The notes beneath the pieces are model-generated. The model did no database searches, was not told where the DNA came from, and was given only the letters and a program-made list of their open reading frames with translations. Positions 36,745-44,722 of a stretch of 64,000 bases of DNA are shown one piece after another. The DNA is taken from NCBI GenBank assembly GCA_025357875.1, contig JANYLK010000218.1, forward strand, positions 88,127 through 152,126, given 5' to 3'. How positions within the stretch are numbered: position 1 is the stretch's first letter; each line of letters opens with the position of its first letter. The position numbers and the translations under genes are program-made. The DNA comes from Granulicella sp. Lineage in GTDB: Bacteria > Acidobacteriota > Terriglobia > Terriglobales > Acidobacteriaceae.

Positions 36745-37284
36745 ATGCCGAGATCGCTCTCCAATCCGACCGTTGCCGCGCAGCCGAAGCCGGCGGTGAA
36801 GCAGAAGGACCGCGACCCGGTGGCGGCCGGGATGCGCGACGCCGCTTATAACCGCTCTGCGAGCTACAACTATGCCCTGTTCGACAAGTTCGAGGCCGGG
36901 GTTGCTTTGCGCGGGACTGAGGTGAAGTCGATTCGCGAGGGCAAGGCAAACCTGAAGGACGCGTACGGGCTGCTGAAGGATGGAGAGTGTTTCCTGCTGA
37001 ACGCGCACATCGGTCCTTTCTCGCATGGCAACGCAATGAATCACGAATCGCTGCGCACACGCAAGTTGTTGCTGCATAGGACTGAGGTGCGGAAGCTTGA
37101 AGGTATGACGAAGCAGAAAGGGTTTACGCTCATCCCCACACGACTATACTTCCGCAACGGGCGAGTGAAGTGCGAACTGGCGCTGGCCAAGGGCAAGCAG
37201 GAGTGGGACAAGCGTGCGACCGAACGCAAACGCGAAGCAGATAACGAAGCAAAGTCGGCGATTGCGCGGAGTCAGCGGCGGTAA
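36745..37284 (+). CDS. smpB: SsrA-binding protein SmpB
   Basis: 179 residues. The conserved barrel starts at about residue 33: NRSASYNYALFDKFEAGVAL, GTEVKSIREGKANLKDAYGL, HIGPFSHGN, then RTRKLLLHRTEVRKLEGMTK and GFTLIPTRLYFRNGRVKCEL, with the basic tail KGKQEWDKRATERKREADN-like. It binds tmRNA and is needed for ribosome rescue by trans-translation. The first ~30 residues (PKPAVKQKDRDPVAAGMRDA) are an extra extension; M30 is an alternative but weaker start. There is no visible Shine-Dalgarno, and a -10-like hexamer lies just ten bases upstream, so the mRNA may be leaderless. No tmRNA gene was seen in the window. Confidence 0.95.
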   Translation: MPRSLSNPTVAAQPKPAVKQKDRDPVAAGMRDAAYNRSASYNYALFDKFEAGVALRGTEVKSIREGKANLKDAYGLLKDGECFLLNAHIGPFSHGNAMNHESLRTRKLLLHRTEVRKLEGMTKQKGFTLIPTRLYFRNGRVKCELALAKGKQEWDKRATERKREADNEAKSAIARSQRR

Positions 37285-38019
37285 TCAGTGCTGGGGTTGG
37301 GCACTCTGCAATCGCTGTAACTGTTGGTAGACCTGTTGCGGCGTTTGCACACCGTTGAGCGATGTCGGATTGTCCTGTGGGGGAGCATTCGGCACGGGAT
37401 CTACAGGGGCGCCGGGCGCTACAGCGGATAAATTCTGAGGCGGCGCGGCACCGAATCTCGGTCGCACTAGTGCCTGGCCGGGAGAGTACACGGGTCGCGA
37501 TTGCTGGCCTACTGGAGGGTCGTAGGGTGGAGGAGTAGGAGCAGCGGAGGTATCGGCGTCAAGGCCAGGGGCATTTGGATTTGGGAGCGTGGGACCTCCC
37601 CGCTGGGGCGTGAGGATCAATTGCGACGGGGTGTTCGACGCACTATTAAGCAGCAGCATATTGCTGCCAGTTCCCTGCAGCAAGTTCGTCAGGATGTCCG
37701 ATGGTGCAGCGGGACCATACTTGCCGAAGACGCGCTGGTCGGCGACGCCGCCAGTGATGGTCATACCGGTAAGTCGGCTGATCTCGCGAAGAATTTGATT
37801 GAGGCTGGAGTTGTCCGCGGTGATCTCAAGCTGGCCTTGAACGTATGAAACGTTAGCAAGGCGACCGGGGCGAGTCGCGTCAATAGGACTTGTGCCGGTG
37901 AGAGTTGGCGCAGGCAGGGTCGTTGGAGTGGTGGAGGGCAGGGTCGATTGGGCGAACGCCATGCCGCTTCCGAGAGAGAGGAGCAGGGCGAGACGACGCG
38001 TTGAGGCAATCGAATCCAC
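37285..38019 (-). CDS. Secreted STN-domain (secretin N-terminal) protein of unknown function
   Basis: 244 residues from GTG 38019; the frame is open to 38157 but GTG gives a proper signal peptide (STRRLALLLSLGSGMAFAQ). The core at ~55-130 (VSYVQGQLEITADNSSLNQI, LREISRLTGMTITGGVADQR, VFGKYGPAAPSDILTNLLQG, LLLNSASNTPSQLILTPQRG) is the short STN fold found at the start of secretins and TonB receptors, with no pore domain after it. The rest is Pro/Gln-rich (PPYDPPVGQQSRPVYSPG). It may be an accessory of the secretin encoded nearby (33916-36312), or of a TonB-linked system; both are inference. Convergent with smpB, sharing its 3' boundary. Confidence 0.75.
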   Translation of the reverse strand: MDSIASTRRLALLLSLGSGMAFAQSTLPSTTPTTLPAPTLTGTSPIDATRPGRLANVSYVQGQLEITADNSSLNQILREISRLTGMTITGGVADQRVFGKYGPAAPSDILTNLLQGTGSNMLLLNSASNTPSQLILTPQRGGPTLPNPNAPGLDADTSAAPTPPPYDPPVGQQSRPVYSPGQALVRPRFGAAPPQNLSAVAPGAPVDPVPNAPPQDNPTSLNGVQTPQQVYQQLQRLQSAQPQH

Positions 38020-38236
38020 TGGGTTATACGTTATAGGACGTTGGGCATCGAAGAAAGCATTGCCGTCGCAGGACAAATCCCAGGTAATAACGAGGAATGC
38101 AATACTTCTTCCTGTTCCTCGGCGATTGCGACCGCAGTGGACAACGGAGAGAACCAAACTGCGTCTAACAAGAGCGGTGTACTAGACTGGAAGCCGGATG
38201 AAGTCGGCAATCGAATTTCAATATTTTAGTGATCTT

Positions 38237-39292
38237 ATGCGGAAAGATTTCCGACTGCGAGTGCGTGCCCTCATCTGTTGGGCACCCGCTCTGCTTGGGA
38301 TTGCGCTGGTCGGCAGTGGGAGTACTGGGAGCTGGGCGGAGACATGCACGACCCAATCCGGTCTGGCACCGGCTGAGCGTGATGGTATTGCAGAAGCTGC
38401 ACGAACCCTGGCTGGAATGGTTCAGCTGAACAATGCGGCTGCGCTGCAGTCGGCAGCCGTAGTGGAGGTCGGTAAGGATTTTGGTGGCTTGCAGTATCTG
38501 GTGGGCACGACGGCTCCGAAAGTGGCAGGCGGTGGGACGGCGGTGGAGCAGGTGTATCTGCTGGATGCCACCAACTTGAAGCGCAATCCCGACGGGTCCG
38601 CGCCCGACGCCCAGTTTTTCTGTTCACTAAACCGATCGGCGATGGAGACTGAGTTTTTGATTCCCGCGCTGCCTCCGGGAAGGTACGCGTTTGCTATCGT
38701 AACTGCGGCTGCGAAGCCGGCGGACGCGTGGCGGATGTCGTTCCTGATGCGGCAGGAGCAGGGGCGGTGGCTGCTTGCCGGCTTTTACCCGAAGGCAACA
38801 ACCGCCGCCGGACATGATGGATTGTGGTACTGGACGCAAGCTCGGCAGATGGTCACACAGAAGCAGCCATGGAACGCGTGGCTCTACTATCAGGCTGCGC
38901 AAAAGCTGCTGCAGCCTGCGGACTTCGTGCTAAGTACACATCTGGAGGAGCTACGGACGGAGGCTAGGACCGCAGCTCCCCCTGCACTCTCGGAGGGCGT
39001 GAGCGCGGATGCTCCACTGGTAGTGAAGGGCGCGGATGGCAATGAGTATCATTTCACCGGGCTGGGTGTAGATGATTCCCTGGCGCAGCCTACGCTGGAT
39101 GTGGCCGCGCATTTACACGTGGGTTCGGCGACCGATACTGTTGCCGCGCGGAAACGAAACGATAATGCGGCGAGCGCTCTGCTTTCTGCGTATCCAGAGA
39201 TGCGCAGGATTTTCCACGGGGTGTGGATTTACGCAGAAGCTGTCGGTCACAATCCTTTTGCCACAGAACAACCGATGGCAGAGATCAAATAG
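38237..39292 (+). CDS. Secreted protein of unknown function
   Basis: 351 residues from ATG 38237 (an ATG at 38198 adds 13 residues). An N-terminal hydrophobic stretch (ALICWAPALLGIALVGSGST, GSWA) is a likely signal peptide. The mature protein has repeated Trp-rich helices (GRWLLAGFYPKATTAAGHDG, LWYWTQARQMVTQKQPWNAW, LYYQAAQKLLQPADFVLS) resembling a TPR-like fold, followed by a beta-rich C-terminus (VVKGADGNEYHFTGLGVDDS). I do not recognise a named family; similar proteins are probably common in Acidobacteriota. The gene ends 255 bases before the ferritin-like operon. Confidence 0.8.
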   Translation: MRKDFRLRVRALICWAPALLGIALVGSGSTGSWAETCTTQSGLAPAERDGIAEAARTLAGMVQLNNAAALQSAAVVEVGKDFGGLQYLVGTTAPKVAGGGTAVEQVYLLDATNLKRNPDGSAPDAQFFCSLNRSAMETEFLIPALPPGRYAFAIVTAAAKPADAWRMSFLMRQEQGRWLLAGFYPKATTAAGHDGLWYWTQARQMVTQKQPWNAWLYYQAAQKLLQPADFVLSTHLEELRTEARTAAPPALSEGVSADAPLVVKGADGNEYHFTGLGVDDSLAQPTLDVAAHLHVGSATDTVAARKRNDNAASALLSAYPEMRRIFHGVWIYAEAVGHNPFATEQPMAEIK

Positions 39293-39413
39293 CAGCTTCA
39301 CAACTATGATAAATAAAATTTCTAGAGTTACTTTCTAACCTCTTCAACTTTAATCGCGTGTCGCGCTTGATTACTAGTAGGTCTGTGCGACCGATAAAGA
39401 GGAGTATTGCAGA

Positions 39414-39430
39414 TTTTGATCATGTCAAAA
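39414..39430. promoter_or_regulatory. Inverted repeat TTTTGA-N5-TCAAAA upstream of the ferritin-like operon
   Basis: TTTTGATCATGTCAAAA is a perfect 6+6 inverted repeat. It ends four bases before the -35-like TTGACG of the promoter below, centred about 50 bases upstream of the expected start of transcription. It is a plausible operator; the halves resemble FNR/CRP-class TTGA elements, but the 5-base spacer is not standard. Confidence 0.5.
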
Positions 39431-39434
39431 CTGA

Positions 39435-39465
39435 TTGACGGTTGATGTCTGAAAAGCTCTATAAA
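39435..39465 (+). promoter_or_regulatory. Sigma70-type promoter for the ferritin-like genes
   Basis: TTGACG at 39435-39440 and TATAAA at 39460-39465 with a 19-base spacer. Transcription would start near 39472 and give a leader of about 75 bases before the GTG at 39548. Confidence 0.5.
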
Positions 39466-39547
39466 TGTCCAATCCGATCCCTCGCGTCGCATCGTAACCC
39501 GATAGCAAGACGAGATCCGAAGCTGTACAGGGAGAGGTGAACGCATC

Positions 39548-40510
39548 GTGGATAAATTGAGTGAACTTTCTAACAGGAGTCTTAATCGGCGCAAGTTTCT
39601 CGCAGGCGTCGGCGCAGCAGGCGCAGCAACTGCGCTGGCCGGTTGCGGAGGGCCTAACGCCTACCAACCGGCAGCAATGTCATCGTCGTACAACGACGTA
39701 GACATTCTGAATTTTGCGCTCAACCTTGAGTATCTGGAAGCCGAATTTTATCTGCGCGCGGCCACCGGCTCAGGGCTTTCCGCCGCGGACGCTGGGACGA
39801 GCCCAGGCGCGGTTACTGGGGGCGCGCAGGTAACGGGCCTGAACACCGCACAGCAAAACATCTTGAACGAGATTGCGTACGACGAGCAACAGCATGTTCG
39901 CTTCCTACGATCGGCTTTGGGGTCCGCGGCGGTATCTCGACCAGCGATCGATTTGACGGCCTCGTTTAATGCTCTCGCTTCAGCGGCGGGTATAGGTTCG
40001 ACTTTCAATCCTTTTGGCGGCGGCTTCGACGCATTTATCACCGGCGCATTCGTCTTTGAAGATGTAGGTGTAACTGCGTATAGCGGAGCGGCTCCGTTGA
40101 TTAGCACAGCGGGTATCGCGGCTGGCCTTCTTTCTGCCGCAGCCGGCATCCAAGCGGTCGAGGCCTATCACGCGGGCTATGTCAGGACCTACCTCACCGC
40201 CCAGGCGATTCTGAATCCCACCTACGCATTCCTCGGGTACGCCAACAAAGTGTCTGCACTGCGCGCCACACTGGGCGGCGGCAATGAGACCCCTCTGACC
40301 GTGCCGACCGGAACTGTGCCCGTTACCGCGACTTCCATCGTCCAGCCGAGCTCCATTGTTGCTGCAACGAGCGCAAACGCGATTGCATACGCACGCAATA
40401 CTGATCAGGTGTTGCACATTGTCTACGGCACTGCCAACGGTGCTGGCGTAAAATCGGGCGCCTTCTTCCCCAACGGCCTAAACGGAAAAATAACTGTTAC
40501 CCAAAGCTAA
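39548..40510 (+). CDS. Tat-exported ferritin-like domain lipoprotein
   Basis: 320 residues from GTG 39548 with GGGAGAGGTGA shortly upstream. The N-terminus NRRKFLAGVGAAGAATALAG, C has the twin-arginine RRKFL motif and a lipobox-like LAGC. The four-helix ferritin-like domain follows: DVDILNFALNLEYLEAEFYL (first Glu pair), EIAYDEQQHVRFLRSALGSA (ExxH), FVFEDVGVTAYSGAAP, and IQAVEAYHAGYVRTYL (second ExxH). These residues can bind a di-iron centre. A beta-rich tail (ARNTDQVLHIVYGTANGAGV, KSGAFFPNGLNGKI) is shared with the next gene. Paralogous to 40536-41576; function (iron or oxidative stress, or desiccation) is not known. Confidence 0.88.
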   Translation: MDKLSELSNRSLNRRKFLAGVGAAGAATALAGCGGPNAYQPAAMSSSYNDVDILNFALNLEYLEAEFYLRAATGSGLSAADAGTSPGAVTGGAQVTGLNTAQQNILNEIAYDEQQHVRFLRSALGSAAVSRPAIDLTASFNALASAAGIGSTFNPFGGGFDAFITGAFVFEDVGVTAYSGAAPLISTAGIAAGLLSAAAGIQAVEAYHAGYVRTYLTAQAILNPTYAFLGYANKVSALRATLGGGNETPLTVPTGTVPVTATSIVQPSSIVAATSANAIAYARNTDQVLHIVYGTANGAGVKSGAFFPNGLNGKITVTQS

Positions 40511-40535
40511 GGGCGAAGCCCGAAGGAAAATCAAA

Positions 40536-41576
40536 ATGGCATCTCAAGAGACAAATATTCTCGACAATATAATTGCCAGCAGGCGCGCACTGCTGGTCGG
40601 CGGCGGAGCAGCTCTTGCGGCTCTCGCCATGCCTGGTACGGCGAAAGCTGCAAGCACCGTCACCAGTTACAGCGATGCGGACATACTCAACTTCGCCCTT
40701 AACCTCGAATATCTTGAAGCGAATTTTTACTACCTCGCGACATTCGGGACCAACATCAGCACAACCAACCCGCTTTATCCCACCGGAGCGATGGTCCAGG
40801 GAATTACGGGGACGGGTACCCAGGGAACAGTCACTGTCAAGGCCAATCCAAAGGTCCCGTTTACAAGCCTAGTGGTCGCTTCCTATGCGGTTGAGACGGC
40901 GATCGAGGAAGGCAAGCATGTCGCTTTCCTACGTTCGGCACTTGGAACCGCTGCAGTGGCCCAACCGCAGATCGATCTAATGGGTTCTTTCAATACTCTC
41001 TTCGCTGCTGCCTCTGGCGTTAGCGGAGCAACCTTCGATCCGTTTGCCAATGATGCGACCTTCCTGATTGGCGCTTACATCTTCGAGGATGTCGGAGTGA
41101 CCGCGTATCACGGGGCTGCACCTTTGCTGACGACAGGGACAACTGGCAAGACGTATCTTGCGGCAGCGGTTGGAATTCATGCGGTTGAGGCATATCACGC
41201 TGGATTGATTCGGACGTCGATCAATGCGCTGGACAACGGTAGCCTAGGTGTTCCGGCCGGTACGCTGGTTACCTACACCAACCTTGTGTCGACGCTTCGC
41301 GCCAAGCTTTCCAAGGCAGTGGCACCCTCTCCTGCTGCCCCATTTGACGCTGATCCGGACGATTACGGGCTTTCACAGGGCGCCACCGTCTCCCTAGGCG
41401 GCGGAAGCAATGTATCCCGAAGCGTGATCGTAGACGCCGACCCGACCACTGTTATTGGGTTTGCGCGGACCACAACGCAGGTGTTGAACATTGTCACCGG
41501 CGGTAACGCAGGCACTGCCGGAACGCCCGCCAAGGGAGTGTTCTTCCCGAACGGCCTGAACGGATTGTTCTCCTAA
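40536..41576 (+). CDS. Ferritin-like domain secreted protein, second paralogue
   Basis: 346 residues, 25 bases after its paralogue, ATG preceded by GAAGGAAA. It carries a signal of the Tat-like kind with a single visible Arg pair-like SRRALLVGGGAALAALAMPG and A-x-A end, then the same ferritin-like pattern: DADILNFALNLEYLEANFYY, AVETAIEEGKHVAFLRSALG, YIFEDVGVTAYHGAAPLLT, VGIHAVEAYHAGLIRTSINA, and the ARTTTQVLNIVTG, GVFFPNGLNGLFS tail. Glu/His positions match those of the first gene. Tandem duplication is evident; this copy lacks the lipobox Cys. A strong hairpin follows 41 bases after the stop. Confidence 0.88.
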   Translation: MASQETNILDNIIASRRALLVGGGAALAALAMPGTAKAASTVTSYSDADILNFALNLEYLEANFYYLATFGTNISTTNPLYPTGAMVQGITGTGTQGTVTVKANPKVPFTSLVVASYAVETAIEEGKHVAFLRSALGTAAVAQPQIDLMGSFNTLFAAASGVSGATFDPFANDATFLIGAYIFEDVGVTAYHGAAPLLTTGTTGKTYLAAAVGIHAVEAYHAGLIRTSINALDNGSLGVPAGTLVTYTNLVSTLRAKLSKAVAPSPAAPFDADPDDYGLSQGATVSLGGGSNVSRSVIVDADPTTVIGFARTTTQVLNIVTGGNAGTAGTPAKGVFFPNGLNGLFS

Positions 41577-41922
41577 CAAAGAAGCAGCGTCTGCCGCACT
41601 GCACTCGTCCACTTCGGCCCCGGTACGAGCAACTTGCTCGACCGGGGCTACTTTCTTGGGTAGTGATTGACTACGTCTCGCAAAATGGAGACCAGAAGGC
41701 TCCATCGTGATAGACAATAATTTCTGTCGAACGAATCGAAGTGCTATCTTGGAATCGTTTGCAGATTGATCGGTATCGAAGATTGCCGGTGTTTTATCCG
41801 TCTGTCGAATTTACCCTCAAGCCACCCTGAAAATGGGTCAGCGCAAATTGCATTTTAGGCGGGGCGGTTGGTGAGCAAAGTTTAGATACACACACATTAG
41901 GCAGCGAACGGACTCGAGACCT
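41577..41922. other. Intergenic region after the ferritin-like operon
   Basis: 346 bases holding the terminator hairpin (41617-41648) and the upstream region of the nitroreductase gene. No gene, RNA or clear promoter box recognised beyond these. Confidence 0.5.
41617..41648 (+). terminator. Probable terminator of the ferritin-like operon
   Basis: GCCCCGGT-A-CGAGCAA pairs with TTGCTCG-ACCGGGGC (one bulged A), a long GC-rich stem with a short loop, followed by CTACTTTCTTGG, a weak T-rich tract. Confidence 0.7.
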
Positions 41923-42579
41923 ATGGTTAAGATGGCGAAACAAGAAAAGACGTTGAGTGAGGCGATCCAGAATCGCCGTGCTACGCCGAGCTTCGATGGC
42001 ACGCCAATTCCTTCCGAGGACCTGCGCAAGATCATTGATGCCGGGCTCAGTGCGCCGAGCGGTTACAACATACAACCGTGGCGTTTTATCGTGGTCCAAG
42101 GTGAAGAGCAGAAGAAGCGACTTCGGGGAGCTGCTTACAACCAGGGAAAAGTAGAGGAAGCGTCTGCGGTTATCGTGGCCTGCGGCGACGCCGATGGATG
42201 GCGCAAAGACCTAGACCAGATGCTCTACCAGGGACGCGAAGGCGGGATGCCCGAGGGATACGCTGCGCAGGCTCGCAACAGCGTGACGAATTATCTGTCC
42301 CACTTTTCCAGCGATGAGATGCATGGATGGCTGAACAAGATGGTGATGCTTGCGTTTACCCACATGATGCTGATGGCAGAAGTAATGGGATACGACACGG
42401 CTCCGATGGAGGGCTTTGAGCAGGAGAAGGTGCATGAGGTGCTGCGACTTCCGTTGAGCTACTGGGTTGTGGCGCTGCTTGCAGTTGGACACCTGAAGGG
42501 ACCAGACAAATTCAATGGCGGTCGGTTTGAGATGAGCCATACCGTCTTCGGCGAAGAGTTCGGTAAGCCACTGAAGTAA
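41923..42579 (+). CDS. Nitroreductase family protein
   Basis: 218 residues; ATG at 41923 or 41932 both possible. The FMN-binding pattern is present: LSEAIQNRRATPSFDGTPIP, LRKIIDAGLSAPSGYNIQPW with the R-R-A-T start and the AGLxAPSxxNxQPW signature, and the end YWVVALLAVGHLKG with a V-A-L-L-x-V-G-x-L-K motif. Family members use NAD(P)H to reduce nitro compounds, quinones or flavins. The middle has a long helical insert (VTNYLSHFSSDEMHGWLNKM, VMLAFTHMMLMAEVMGYDTA). The hydrolase gene follows eight bases later, so both likely share an mRNA. Confidence 0.9.
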   Translation: MVKMAKQEKTLSEAIQNRRATPSFDGTPIPSEDLRKIIDAGLSAPSGYNIQPWRFIVVQGEEQKKRLRGAAYNQGKVEEASAVIVACGDADGWRKDLDQMLYQGREGGMPEGYAAQARNSVTNYLSHFSSDEMHGWLNKMVMLAFTHMMLMAEVMGYDTAPMEGFEQEKVHEVLRLPLSYWVVALLAVGHLKGPDKFNGGRFEMSHTVFGEEFGKPLK

Positions 42580-42587
42580 AGGCCATC

Positions 42588-43598
42588 GTGAAACATGAAA
42601 TCGCCAAGATGAATTGGTTACTGAAGGTCCCGGGAATATTCGTACTTCTCGCAATCACTGCCGGCGCCGTCTTCTACTGGAACCCTCTCTGGGTTAATGA
42701 TCAGCAGATTCGCTATCACCTGTGGCGGTCAAAAGTGCATAGCGAATATGTCGACGTCCGCGGGAGTCGCATTCACTACCTGGAGGCCCGGCCGCCCGAC
42801 GGATCGCCAGGCAAGCCTCTTCTACTCTTGCATGGTTTGGGCTCCCGGGGGGAAGACTGGGCACCTATGATTCCCGCCCTAGCCGCCGCGGGCTTCCACG
42901 TGTACGCACCCGATCTACTGGGGTATGGCCGCTCCGACAAGCCTGGGGGTGCGTACACCATTGAACGCGAGGAACAGGTCATTATTCACTTCATATGGGC
43001 TAGCCACTTGGCACCGCAAGACCCCGTTACGGGAGGCTTTCATGTCGACCTCGCGGGTTGGTCCATGGGCGGATGGATCGCAGCGAAACTTGTGCTCGAT
43101 AACCCTGCATGGTTCAACCGTCTGGTGCTATATGACAGTGCTGGTATCACGTTCCAACCATCGTTGGCGCGCGATGCGTTTGTCCCGACCGACTCCGCGG
43201 GTCTCGCGCTCCTGATGTCCATGCTCAGCCCGCACCCCGCCACACTTCCGCCGTTTGTTGTTCGCGCCAGTCTGCGAAGAGTCGCCGCGGAAGGCAAAAT
43301 TATCCAGTCGAGCGTGGATTCGATGGAATCCGGTTCCGATCTGCTGGACGCACGACTTGGAAACATTAGTCAACCAACGCTGATTATGTGGGGGGCCGAG
43401 GATAAACTGATCCCGATCAGCGTGGGAGAGGCTATGCACCGCGGGATTCCGAATTCCGTCTTCGAGAGTGTGACTGGCTGCGGGCATCTCGCGCCGTCCG
43501 AGTGTTCAAAGCCTGTACTGGCGGGGACGATCCAATTCCTAAAGGCGCAACCGCCAATGCGTGGCGGGGAACAGATTCTTTCAGGAGATGCACACTAG
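42588..43598 (+). CDS. Membrane-anchored alpha/beta hydrolase
   Basis: 336 residues from GTG 42588 (ATG 42609, MNWLLK, is an alternative). The N-terminal helix VPGIFVLLAITAGAVFYW anchors the protein. The alpha/beta fold shows LLLLHGLGSRGEDWAPMIPA (oxyanion HG), the nucleophile elbow LAGWSMGGWIAAKLVLDNP, the acid in LIMWGAEDKLIPISVG, and the catalytic His in VTGCGHLAPSECS. It is an esterase or lipase-like enzyme of unknown substrate. The stop overlaps the 3' end of ubiX on the other strand by four bases. Confidence 0.88.
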   Translation: MKHEIAKMNWLLKVPGIFVLLAITAGAVFYWNPLWVNDQQIRYHLWRSKVHSEYVDVRGSRIHYLEARPPDGSPGKPLLLLHGLGSRGEDWAPMIPALAAAGFHVYAPDLLGYGRSDKPGGAYTIEREEQVIIHFIWASHLAPQDPVTGGFHVDLAGWSMGGWIAAKLVLDNPAWFNRLVLYDSAGITFQPSLARDAFVPTDSAGLALLMSMLSPHPATLPPFVVRASLRRVAAEGKIIQSSVDSMESGSDLLDARLGNISQPTLIMWGAEDKLIPISVGEAMHRGIPNSVFESVTGCGHLAPSECSKPVLAGTIQFLKAQPPMRGGEQILSGDAH

Positions 43599-44227
43599 TC
43601 AGCTTTCCACTCGTACGCACCGGCCTGCGGCAGGCCGATGTGGGCAAGGACTCGGTCGACAAATTGACGCGCCATGTCGGTTGTACTTTGGGGAATATTG
43701 TAGAGGGTGGGCATTACGGGAAAGATTGTGGTGCCGGCATCCGATGCGAGTTGCATGTTGCGGAGATGGATGCGATTGAACGGCGTCTCTCGGACGCACA
43801 AGATTAGCGAGCGGTGCTCTTTGAGGCAGACGTCGGCGGCGCGCTCGATCAGGTTTGAGGCCATGCCGTTGGCAATGCCGGCTAGTGTGCCCATCGAACA
43901 AGGTAGGACGATCATGCCGTCGGAGCGGCAGCTTCCGCTTGCGACGTCGGCTCCGATGTCGGCCTCGGTATGTTGAACAATTTTCCCGGAGGAGCTTGCT
44001 GCGCCGAGCAGTTTCTCGACAAGTCCATTCCGACCGCTGAGTTGCATCTCTTCGGCGAAGACGCGCAGTGCGGCTTCAGACGGGATGAAGTCAATCTTTG
44101 CGACACGGGCGTCAGCGTTTAGAGCGCGGAGCATTTGGACGGCAAAGACGGAGCCGCTTGCGCCGGTGACGGCGAGAGTGATTCGGAGGCTAAGGCTGGA
44201 CGGATCGGCTTCTGTTTGGCGGGTCAC
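43595..44227 (-). CDS. ubiX: Flavin prenyltransferase UbiX
   Basis: 210 residues. RITLAVTGASGSVFAVQMLR is the FMN/dimethylallyl-phosphate site, with IVLPCSMGTLAGIANGMASN, LIERAADVCLKEHRSLILCV, RETPFNRIHLRNMQLASDAG and PVMPTLYNIPQSTTDMARQF as the other UbiX signatures. It makes prenylated FMN, the cofactor of UbiD-type decarboxylases used in quinone synthesis or aromatic acid metabolism. UbiD is not in the window. A small membrane ORF lies directly upstream. Confidence 0.94.
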   Translation of the reverse strand: MTRQTEADPSSLSLRITLAVTGASGSVFAVQMLRALNADARVAKIDFIPSEAALRVFAEEMQLSGRNGLVEKLLGAASSSGKIVQHTEADIGADVASGSCRSDGMIVLPCSMGTLAGIANGMASNLIERAADVCLKEHRSLILCVRETPFNRIHLRNMQLASDAGTTIFPVMPTLYNIPQSTTDMARQFVDRVLAHIGLPQAGAYEWKAD

Positions 44228-44251
44228 ACCGTTGATTATCGCCGATTGGAG

Positions 44252-44425
44252 CTATCCTTCGACAACGCTGGTCGATTGCGAGACTCTCATGACGGACTTT
44301 ACAGGCATCTGACGAGCATGCGTGCGGAAGAGTCCGAACAAAGCCAGACACACACCATGGGCCAGCAGCACACCTGCCGCCATTGAGGCAAGAACCGCAC
44401 ACACCAACATCAACGAATCACTCAC
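44252..44425 (-). CDS. Small membrane protein ORF upstream of ubiX
   Basis: 57 residues read on the reverse complement: GTG at 44425, TAG at 44252. GAGGA lies six bases upstream of the GTG. Residues about 5-30 (LMLVCAVLASMAAGVLLAHG, VCLALFGLF) form one membrane helix, followed by a basic RTHARQMPVK stretch and a polar tail. It ends 24 bases before ubiX, so the two may be co-transcribed. No family recognised; coding potential rests on the ribosome-binding site, the clean helix and the position. Confidence 0.5.
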   Translation of the reverse strand: MSDSLMLVCAVLASMAAGVLLAHGVCLALFGLFRTHARQMPVKSVMRVSQSTSVVEG

Positions 44426-44722
44426 GGGAGATTCCTCTACTCTCTTCTCTTGATTTTTCGGGCGCGAAAGGGATGCGGCCTAGCTAACCCGAATCTGCTC
44501 TGAAAAGAATTTATCCGATGGCAAGCGTTCCACAACGACTTTTTCGATTGCGAACCATTGCTCATTCAGATACGTCCAGAGGCGCTGGGGTTGGATGGGC
44601 TTTTCGCACCATCAATTAAAGGGCGGGCCTAGTGATTACCGGCACCGCCAAAATGCCGTATCCTAGAGGCTTGGCCGTTTCACTCCCATGCCGTATCTGT
44701 GGGTGCGCGGGCGAATCTCAAA

